64,000 nt of DNA from Verrucomicrobiota bacterium. GTDB lineage: Bacteria > Verrucomicrobiota > Verrucomicrobiia > CAIQCK01. This document shows positions 35,264-42,361 of the stretch, one piece after another. The stretch lies in contig JAPLTX010000034.1 in NCBI GenBank assembly GCA_026397915.1, positions 1-64,000 of the forward strand, given 5' to 3'. The notes beneath the pieces were generated by a model. The model did no database searches. It worked only from the letters and a program-made list of their open reading frames with translations, and was not told the DNA's origin. Numbering within the stretch: the first letter of the stretch is position 1; each line of letters starts with the position of its first letter. The translations under genes and the position numbers were made by a program.

Positions 35264-35329
35264 TAGTCGTCTCGCTCTGCGAGACGAAATGACAGATAAT
35301 CTCCTCTCGCTCCGCGAGAGGACTATTTT
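35262..35329. repeat. 68-bp double-hairpin element, copy 4 (D/E junction)
   Basis: The element fills the whole gap: it begins at the second base of gene D's TAG stop and ends at the base before gene E's ATG. Its right hairpin reads CCTCTCGCTCCGCGAGAGG, with the loop inverted relative to the other copies (TCC instead of GGA). AGAGGA lies 7 bases before the ATG. Confidence 0.92.
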
Positions 35330-38300
35330 ATGAAACAAATTGTGCTGACGTTGCTGGCGCTCTGTGCGCTGGCGAACACAGGAGCGGCTGCGGACGACCT
35401 TGCCAAAGGCTTCGCTTCGCCGCCTGAACAGACGAAGCCGTGGTGTTACTGGTATTGGATCAGCGACAACATCTCGAAGGAGGGCATCACGCGCGACCTG
35501 GAGGCGATGGCGCGTGTCGGCATCGGCGGCGCGTTGATTGGCAACGTCGTTGATAAGGACGCGCCACTCGGCACGGTGCGGATTTTCTCGGACGAATGGT
35601 GGGCGTCGCTGGAGCACGCGATCCGCGAAGCCGGCCGCGTCGGCGTGCAGATTGGTGTGTTCAACGGGCCGGGCTGGAGCCAGTCGGGCGGACCGTGGAT
35701 CACGCCGAAGCAGGCGATGCGCTACGTGGTGTCGTCAGAGACGCGTGTCAAAGGCCCGGCGAAGTTCGAGGGCAAACTGCCCGCGCCGAAGGAACCGTTC
35801 GAGGACATTGCCGTGATGGCGTTTCCGGCGCCTCGCGCCGACGCGACGCGGCTCGCGACGTTGTCGCCGCGCGTGCGATGCAGTCCCGCGGTGGAACAGG
35901 CCGCCGTGCTGGCCGATGGCGATCCGGCGACCGGCGTTCCATTCCCGGAAGGCGCCGCGTCGAAGGGCAAGCCATTCACGGTGGATCTGGAGACGAAAGA
36001 CGCCTTCACCGCGAGGACGTTGCTGCTGTATCCGCACGACGGGGACTTCAGGGTGATGTGCGAGCTTCAGGCCGCCGACGATCACGGGGTCTTCGCCACC
36101 GTGCGCGAGTTTGAACTGGACCGGCGTGGCCCGCCCCCGGAGCACAAGGTGAACGTCGGCCCGATGATCAAAGGCCCCGCGGTCATCGCGTTTCCTCCGC
36201 GCGCGTCGAAGCATTTCCGCCTCGTGGTCACGGGCTTGACGGGCAAGGGCGGCTTGGCGGAGATCGAGTTGACCGGCGGGGCGCGGCTCGAACGGTTCGT
36301 TGAGAAACAACTCGGCAAGATGTTCCCGCAACCGCTGCCGCTCTGGGACGCCTATCTTTGGCCGGCCGCGCCCGAACCCGACCAGCCGGACCTCGCCGTG
36401 GCGCGCGGCCGGATCGTTGACTTGCGCGACAAGCTCGGCGCCGACGGAACGCTGCGCTGGGACGTGCCGGATGGCGAGTGGGTCGTCTTGCGGACGGGCA
36501 TGACGCCCACGGGCGCGGTCAATCACCCGACCACCGTCGAGGGCAGAGGCCCCGAGTGCGACAAGATGAGCCGCGCGGCCATCGCCACTCACTTTGACGG
36601 CTTCGTGGGCAAGCTGCTGGCGCGGATGCCCGCCGAGTCTCGGCGCGCGTTCCGGCGCGTGGTGATTGACAGCTACGAGGTCGGCTCCGAGAACTGGACG
36701 GATGGTTTCGGCGACGATTTCCAGAAGACCTACGGCTACAACCCGAAGCCGTGGCTGCCCGTGCTCACGGGACGGATCGTCGGCAGCGCCAATCAATCGG
36801 ACCGTTTCCTGTGGGACCTGCGGCGGCTGGTGGCCGACCGCGTGGGCCGTGACTACGTCGGCGGCCTGCGCGACCTCTGCCATCGCCACGACCTGCGGCT
36901 GTGGCTGGAGAACTACGGCCATTGGGGATTCCCCGGCGAGTTCCTCCAATACGGCGGCCAGACCGACGAACTCGGCGGCGAGTTCTGGGTGCGTTACGGC
37001 TCGGACTGGCCGCTGGGCAGCGTCGAGTTGCGCGCCGCGTCCTCGGCCGCGAACATCTACGGCAAGCCGGTCGTCTCCGCCGAGGCGTTCACGTCCGCCA
37101 TCTCGCCTTTCCAGCTCACGCCCGCGGCGTTGAAGGCGCGCGGCGACTGGGCATTCTGCGAGGGCATCAACCACTTCGTGCTGCACGTCTATATCCACCA
37201 GCCGTGGGAGGATCGCCGGCCCGGCGTCAACGCGTGGTTCGGCACCGAGTTCAACCGCCACAACACGTGGTTCGACACGGGCCGCGCGTGGGTGGACTAC
37301 CTGCGGCGCTGCTGCTGGCTGCTGCAACAAGGCACGCGCGTCGCCGACGTGGCCTACTTCATCGGCGAGGACGCGCCGAAGATGACCGGCATCCGCCAGC
37401 TCGAACTCCCGCCGGGCTGCGACTTCGACTACATCAACGCCGAGGTCATCCTCGACAAGCTCAGCGTGAAGAACGGCTTGCTGACGCTCCCGCACGGCAC
37501 GACTTACTGTGCGCTCGTGCTGCCTGAACTCACCACGATGCGGCCGGAGGTGTTGCGGAAGATCGTCGCGCTCGCCAAAGCTGGCGCGAAAGTGATCGGC
37601 CCCGCGCCGTCTCGTTCGCCGAGCATGGAGAACTATCCGCGCTGCGACGAGGAAGTGCGCCGGCTGACGGCGGAACTCCGCACCGAATTACGCCTCGACA
37701 TGGCGCCAGATTTCCAGAGCGGCAAGAAGCTGCTCTACACGCATCGCCGCAGCAAAGACGCCGACGTCTACTTCGTGGCGAATCCGCAGGCGCAGGAGGT
37801 CGCGACGACGGCGGCGTTCCGCGTCTGCGGCAAAGCGCCGGAGTTTTGGTGCCCCGTCACCGGCCGTATCACGCGCCCCGCCGTCTATGACGAAGCCGGC
37901 GGCACGGTGCGGTTGCCGCTGCAACTCGGCCCGCACGGCTCGGTCTTCGTCGTGTTCCGCGAGAAGACCGGTGCGAGCCGCATCGTCTCCGTGACGCGCA
38001 ACGGCGAGCTGCTGCTCGACACGAAGTGGACGCCGCCAGCCCAGACGGAAGCCGCGCCCGCCAAGCCCGGCAACTTCACAATGGCCGTGTGGGCCACGCC
38101 CGCCGCCGACACGACGCTCTTGCCCGAAGCGAACAAAGGCGCCAGCGGGCTTGGCGCGCCGCGCAACGACGTGGTGTTCCCCGCACACGGCAACACCTTC
38201 GGCAGCACCGGCCACGCCGGCAGCGGCTTCGCTGTCGGGCGCAACGGCGTCGCCGTCTTCGAACATGGCGCGTCCTACTTCGCACCTGTGCTGGTCCATG

Positions 38301-39154
38301 CCGCGCCGTTGGCCGACTGGACACACGTGGCCGTGGTCTATCGCGACGGCCAGCCGAGTCTCTACCTCAACGGCGTCCTCGCACATCGCGGCCTGAAGAG
38401 CAACTTCACCGTCCACGCACCGTCGAGCGCGGGTGCAAAGTTCCGTGGCGAACTGGGCAGCTTCGAGAGCATCCCTCGCGCTCTCAGCGACGCCGAGGTC
38501 GCACGGTTGACGAAGATCATGCCGCGCCCCGGCGTGCCGCTGGCGGCAAGCACCATCGAACTCACACGCGACGGTGCGCTGGCATGGCAGCCCGGCAACT
38601 ACGAGCTTAAGACCGCCGATGGCAAGACGCGGACACTCAACGTTGCCTCTGTGCCCGCCCCGCAAGAACTCACCGGCCCGTGGGAAGTGCAGTTCGCGTT
38701 AGAGAAGGCAACCTTCGACAAACTCGAAGACTGGACGACGCGCTCCGAAGAAACCATCCGCCACTACTCCGGCAAAGCGATCTATCGCAAGACCTTCGAC
38801 GCTCCACGCTCGACGCTTCACGCTTCACGCCTCTTTCTCGACCTCGGCAGAGTCCACGACCTTGCCACTGTCCGGTTGAACGGCCAGACGCTCCGCACGC
38901 TCTGGCTCGCCCCGTGGCGCGTGGACATCACCGACGCCATCAAGCCCGGCCGCAACGAACTGGAGATTGAGGTCGTCAACACATGGAACAACCGCCTCGT
39001 CGGTGACCGCACGTTGCCCGCCGACAAGCGCCAGACCTTTGTCACAAAGGATTCGCTCCCGAAGAACGCGCCGCTTGTTCCGGCCGGCCTCATCGGCCCG
39101 GTGACGTTGCAGACGGCGGAGAAGGTAGTCGTCTCGCTCCGCGAGACGAAATGA
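35330..39154 (+). CDS. GH106-like alpha-L-rhamnosidase, paralog E (discoidin-like and LamG inserts)
   Basis: This is a 1274-residue protein with signal peptide MKQIVLTLLALCALANTGAA. The GH106 part starts KPWCYWYWISDNISKEGITR. At about residues 180-318 there is a degenerate discoidin-like region (AVLADGDPATGVPFPEG, KHFRLVVTGLTGKGGLAEI). The usual DSWE reads VIDSYEVGSENWTDGF (about 445), and SAEAFTSAISPF lies at about 583. Between the catalytic part and the jelly roll, at about 914-1057, there is a LamG/concanavalin-like domain: NFTMAVWATPAADTTLLPEA, FAVGRNGVAVFEHGASYFAP and WTHVAVVYRDGQPSLYLNGV. The last nine residues (VVVSLRETK) and the stop lie inside a 68-bp element. The ATG abuts another copy, which supplies AGAGGA as the likely ribosome site. 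Confidence 0.86.
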   Translation: MKQIVLTLLALCALANTGAAADDLAKGFASPPEQTKPWCYWYWISDNISKEGITRDLEAMARVGIGGALIGNVVDKDAPLGTVRIFSDEWWASLEHAIREAGRVGVQIGVFNGPGWSQSGGPWITPKQAMRYVVSSETRVKGPAKFEGKLPAPKEPFEDIAVMAFPAPRADATRLATLSPRVRCSPAVEQAAVLADGDPATGVPFPEGAASKGKPFTVDLETKDAFTARTLLLYPHDGDFRVMCELQAADDHGVFATVREFELDRRGPPPEHKVNVGPMIKGPAVIAFPPRASKHFRLVVTGLTGKGGLAEIELTGGARLERFVEKQLGKMFPQPLPLWDAYLWPAAPEPDQPDLAVARGRIVDLRDKLGADGTLRWDVPDGEWVVLRTGMTPTGAVNHPTTVEGRGPECDKMSRAAIATHFDGFVGKLLARMPAESRRAFRRVVIDSYEVGSENWTDGFGDDFQKTYGYNPKPWLPVLTGRIVGSANQSDRFLWDLRRLVADRVGRDYVGGLRDLCHRHDLRLWLENYGHWGFPGEFLQYGGQTDELGGEFWVRYGSDWPLGSVELRAASSAANIYGKPVVSAEAFTSAISPFQLTPAALKARGDWAFCEGINHFVLHVYIHQPWEDRRPGVNAWFGTEFNRHNTWFDTGRAWVDYLRRCCWLLQQGTRVADVAYFIGEDAPKMTGIRQLELPPGCDFDYINAEVILDKLSVKNGLLTLPHGTTYCALVLPELTTMRPEVLRKIVALAKAGAKVIGPAPSRSPSMENYPRCDEEVRRLTAELRTELRLDMAPDFQSGKKLLYTHRRSKDADVYFVANPQAQEVATTAAFRVCGKAPEFWCPVTGRITRPAVYDEAGGTVRLPLQLGPHGSVFVVFREKTGASRIVSVTRNGELLLDTKWTPPAQTEAAPAKPGNFTMAVWATPAADTTLLPEANKGASGLGAPRNDVVFPAHGNTFGSTGHAGSGFAVGRNGVAVFEHGASYFAPVLVHAAPLADWTHVAVVYRDGQPSLYLNGVLAHRGLKSNFTVHAPSSAGAKFRGELGSFESIPRALSDAEVARLTKIMPRPGVPLAASTIELTRDGALAWQPGNYELKTADGKTRTLNVASVPAPQELTGPWEVQFALEKATFDKLEDWTTRSEETIRHYSGKAIYRKTFDAPRSTLHASRLFLDLGRVHDLATVRLNGQTLRTLWLAPWRVDITDAIKPGRNELEIEVVNTWNNRLVGDRTLPADKRQTFVTKDSLPKNAPLVPAGLIGPVTLQTAEKVVVSLRETK
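38798..38833. repeat. Simple repeat of the GCTCCACG type in loop 2 of gene E
   Basis: GACGCTCCACGCTCGACGCT followed by two TTCACGC units is translated as DAPRSTLHASRL between YRKTF and FLDLGRV. Confidence 0.87.
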
Positions 39155-39189
39155 TGAATGATGACCTCTCGCGGAGCGAGAGGACTACT
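39124..39189. repeat. 68-bp double-hairpin element, copy 5 (E/F junction)
   Basis: This copy is 66 bp long, with both hairpins intact. Its left half is translated as the C-terminus of gene E, whose TGA stop (39152-39154) lies in the spacer between hairpins. Its right half ends one base before gene F's ATG and places AGAGGA 5 bases upstream of it. Confidence 0.92.
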
Positions 39190-42100
39190 ATGAAAACGCG
39201 AAACACGATTGTGCTGCTAGTGTTCGCTGCGCTGGCGAGTGCAGGAATGGCGGTTGATGATCTGGCGAAGGCGTTCGCCTCGCCGCCCAACGAATCGAAG
39301 CCGTGGTGCTACTGGTGGTGGCTCAACGGCGCGGCCAGCAAGGAGGGCATCACGCGCGACTTCGAGGAGATGCGCAACAAAGGCATCAGCGGCGCGCTGC
39401 TCTTCGACGCGGGCCAAGCGGGACCGGATGCGCCGCGTGGGCCGGCGTTCATGAGCGACGAGTGGCGCGAACTCTACAAGCACGCCGTTCGGGAGGCGGA
39501 TCGGTGCGGCATCGTGCTGGGCGTCAACCTGTGCAGCGGCTGGAACGCGGGCGGCCCGTGGGTGACGCACGAGCACGCGGCGAAGAAACTCGTCGCCTCG
39601 CAGACCATCGTGAAAGGGCCGGGACGCGTTACGGCGGCGCTGCCGAAACCGGCTGCAGTGCAGGAATTCTATCGTGACATCGCCGTGCTGGCCTGTCCGG
39701 TCGTGGCGGGCGATCGGCCGGAAATGACGTTGCGCGCAAGCTCACAATATCAACACTACGGTCCCGCGCTGGCCGAGGACGGCGAGGACGACACCCGTTG
39801 GGTTTCCAACGGCCACAAGCCCGGCATGGGGCCGACGCCCGCGAAGCCGGAATATCTTCAATTCGACCTGGCCGAGGCGTGGCCAGCAGCCGGGCTTTTC
39901 CTGAAACCGTATCTGCACTGCGCGCCAAAAGAGATCGAGGTGCAGTGTTCGGAGGACGGACGAACTTTCCGCCCGCTGAAACGGTTGACGCTGGAAACGC
40001 AGGACAAGGTTACGATCTCCTTTGGCGAAACGCGGGCGAAGCACTTCCGGGTCGTGTTCCTGTCGTCGCATCCGTTCCGCGGCCAGGAAAACTGGAACGT
40101 GCAGGTGGCCGAGATCGCGCTGCTGTCAAAAGAAGATCTGGCGAGGGGAACAGCGCGGGGGCGATTGTGGGAACGCAGCCGCGCGGTGGACGTGAAGAAG
40201 TTCATGGATGGCAACGGGCAGTTGAACTGGGAGGTTCCGCCGGGCAGTTGGAACATCCTGCGCATCGGCTTCACGCTTCACGGCAACAAGATCAAATGTG
40301 TCGGATCGGGGCCGAGCGGGCTGGAGATTGACCCGATGAGCGCCGAGGCAATGGAGGCGCATTTCGCCGAGACCGGCGCGAAGCTGATCGCCGACGCCGG
40401 GCCGCTCGTGGGGAAGACGTTGCAGTATTTCCACATTGATAGTTGGGAATTCGGCGTGCCGACTTGGACGCCGCGGATGCGCGAGGAGTTCCAGCGGCGG
40501 CGCGGCTACGATCTGCTGCCGTGGCTGCCGGCGGTGTTGGGGCGGACCGTGGACAACGCCGCGGAGACGGGCCGGTTTTTGCAGGACTATCACCGCACCG
40601 CCGCCGATCTGGTGGCGGCCAACTACTACGGCCGTTTGCGCGAGCTGACGTTGAAGGGCGGCCTTCGCGGCACGCATCCCGAATCGGGCGGGCCGTTCTT
40701 CGGGCATTGGATTGACGCGCTGCAGTGCGAGGGCATCAACGACGTGCCGATGGGCGAGTTTTGGAAACGCAACAGCGAACCCGACGGCCCGATCACGCAT
40801 CACCACAATCCGAGCCTGAAACAGGCGGCGTGCGCTGCGCACATCTACGGCAAACGTGACTGCCAAGCCGAAGCCTTCACGTCGTTCGGTGACGACTGGA
40901 TTGACGATCCGTGGAGCATGAAAGACATAGGCGACGCCGCGTTCTGCGAGGGGCTGACCCGCAACGTGCTCTGCTTCTGGATTCACCAGCCGCGGCTCGA
41001 CGCGAAACCCGGCTTCCAATGGGCGCACGTCGGCACGCACTTCGACTGCAACCTGACGTGGTGGCCGATGAGCGGCGCGTGGCTGACCTATCTCGCCCGC
41101 TGCCAGCACATGCTCCGGCAGGGATTGTTTGTCGCCGACTTTGCCTATCTGCAGGACGAGGCGATTCCCGGTTTCATCGCGCCGCGGCCCGACCAACAGC
41201 CGGCGCGTCCGGCCGGTTTTGACTACGACGTGCTCAATGCCGAAGTGCTGCTGACGCGCGCAACGGCGAAGGACGGCCGGCTGACGTTGCCCGACGGCAT
41301 GAGCTACCGCTACCTCGTGTTGTCCCACCGGCCCGACGCGATCTTGTCGCCGGCAACGCTGAAGAAGGTCAACCAGTTGGCCGAAGCCGGCGTGACGGTC
41401 ATTCGTGAAGGCCCGTTGGACGCAGTGGTCCGCGCCGATGGTCTGGCGCCGGACATCGAATTTCGCAGCACATCGCAGTGCGCAAACTTCGACTGGATTC
41501 ATCGCCGTGACGGCGCGACGGAGATTTACTTTATCAGCAACCAAAGCGCGCTCAATGCCGCCGCGGACGTTGTGTTCCGCGTCGCTGGCAAACAACCTGA
41601 ACTCTGGGACGCCGTCACCGCGAGCATCCGCAACCTGCCGGAGTGGCTCGAAGAGAATGGCCGCACCGTCGTCCCGCTGCAATTTGCGCCACGCCAGAGT
41701 TGGTTTGTGGTGTTCCGGAATGGTAATCGTCTCGCTCCGCGAGTCGCCGCAGCGAAGAATCTCCTCTCGCGGAGCGAGAGGACTACTTTGGCCGGCCCCT
41801 GGGAGGTTTCCTTCGATCCGAAGTGGGGCGGGCCAGAGCGCGTCGTGTTCGAGAAACTGGCGGACTGGACAGCGCGCCCCGAACCCGGCATCCGCTACTA
41901 CTCCGGCACGGCGACCTACCGCATCACGTTCCAATCCAAAATCCAAAATCCAAAATCCAAGATTCTTCTCGATCTCGGCGTTGTGAAAAACGTCGCCCGT
42001 GTCCGCCTCAACGACCGCGATCTCGGCGTTGTCTGGACCGCGCCGTGGCAGGTGGACATCACCGGCGCGTTGAAACCCGGCGCGAACAAGCTCGAAATCG

Positions 42101-42327
42101 AAGTGGCGAACCTCTGGCCCAACCGGCTCATCGGCGACGCGACGTTGCCGAAGGAGAAGCGGCTCACCGTCACGAACGTGCGCACCTATGATGACATGTC
42201 GAGCGGCAGCTATCGTTGCCAAAAGTGCGAGGAGCGCAAGAAAACCGGAAAGCCCGCCGAACTGCTCTCTTCCGGCCTGCTCGGTCCGGTGAAAGTAGTC
42301 GTCTCGCTCCGCGAGACGAAACAGTGA
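39190..42327 (+). CDS. GH106-like alpha-L-rhamnosidase, paralog F (with discoidin domain)
   Basis: This is a 1045-residue protein. The start at 39190 gives signal peptide MKTRNTIVLLVFAALASAGM; an in-frame ATG at 39151 would read through the repeat and is rejected. The GH106 part starts KPWCYWWWLNGAASKEGITR. A discoidin-type insert lies at about 177-313 (YGPALAEDGEDDTRWVSNGH, IEVQCSEDGRTFRPLKRLTL), matching paralog B. HIDSWEFGVPTWTPRMREEF is at about 414 and QAEAFTSFGDDWIDDP at about 560. The 68-bp element (41722-41789) and ATCCAAA repeat (41932-41967) are translated. Near the end, MSSGSYRCQKCEERKKTGKP adds a CxxC not seen in the other paralogs. The C-terminal VVVSLRETKQ and stop come from another 68-bp element. 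Confidence 0.87.
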   Translation: MKTRNTIVLLVFAALASAGMAVDDLAKAFASPPNESKPWCYWWWLNGAASKEGITRDFEEMRNKGISGALLFDAGQAGPDAPRGPAFMSDEWRELYKHAVREADRCGIVLGVNLCSGWNAGGPWVTHEHAAKKLVASQTIVKGPGRVTAALPKPAAVQEFYRDIAVLACPVVAGDRPEMTLRASSQYQHYGPALAEDGEDDTRWVSNGHKPGMGPTPAKPEYLQFDLAEAWPAAGLFLKPYLHCAPKEIEVQCSEDGRTFRPLKRLTLETQDKVTISFGETRAKHFRVVFLSSHPFRGQENWNVQVAEIALLSKEDLARGTARGRLWERSRAVDVKKFMDGNGQLNWEVPPGSWNILRIGFTLHGNKIKCVGSGPSGLEIDPMSAEAMEAHFAETGAKLIADAGPLVGKTLQYFHIDSWEFGVPTWTPRMREEFQRRRGYDLLPWLPAVLGRTVDNAAETGRFLQDYHRTAADLVAANYYGRLRELTLKGGLRGTHPESGGPFFGHWIDALQCEGINDVPMGEFWKRNSEPDGPITHHHNPSLKQAACAAHIYGKRDCQAEAFTSFGDDWIDDPWSMKDIGDAAFCEGLTRNVLCFWIHQPRLDAKPGFQWAHVGTHFDCNLTWWPMSGAWLTYLARCQHMLRQGLFVADFAYLQDEAIPGFIAPRPDQQPARPAGFDYDVLNAEVLLTRATAKDGRLTLPDGMSYRYLVLSHRPDAILSPATLKKVNQLAEAGVTVIREGPLDAVVRADGLAPDIEFRSTSQCANFDWIHRRDGATEIYFISNQSALNAAADVVFRVAGKQPELWDAVTASIRNLPEWLEENGRTVVPLQFAPRQSWFVVFRNGNRLAPRVAAAKNLLSRSERTTLAGPWEVSFDPKWGGPERVVFEKLADWTARPEPGIRYYSGTATYRITFQSKIQNPKSKILLDLGVVKNVARVRLNDRDLGVVWTAPWQVDITGALKPGANKLEIEVANLWPNRLIGDATLPKEKRLTVTNVRTYDDMSSGSYRCQKCEERKKTGKPAELLSSGLLGPVKVVVSLRETKQ
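41722..41789. repeat. 68-bp double-hairpin element, copy 6 (translated in gene F)
   Basis: GGTAATC, left hairpin TCTCGCTCCGCGAGT (one mismatch), right hairpin CCTCTCGCGGAGCGAGAGG, then ACTACTTT. It is translated as NRLAPRV...LSRSERTTL between VVFRNG and AGPWEVSFDPKWGG. Confidence 0.92.
41932..41967. repeat. Simple repeat of the ATCCAAA type in loop 2 of gene F
   Basis: Translated as QSKIQNPKSKIL between YRITF and LDLGVV; the last unit is slightly changed (CCAAGATT). Confidence 0.9.
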
Positions 42328-42361
42328 ACGATCCCCTCTCGCGGAGCGAGAGGACCGCTAT
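42294..42361. repeat. 68-bp double-hairpin element, copy 7 (F/G junction)
   Basis: Its left half encodes the last residues of gene F, and the TGA stop (42325-42327) lies in the spacer. Its right half ends at the base before gene G's ATG, with AGAGGA 7 bases upstream of it. Confidence 0.92.

Noticed and set aside
35262..42361. Junction repeats as intrinsic terminators
   Set aside because: The hairpins are followed by ACTACT or ACTATTTT and then directly by a start codon, without a U-tract. A role in translation start or mRNA stability fits better.
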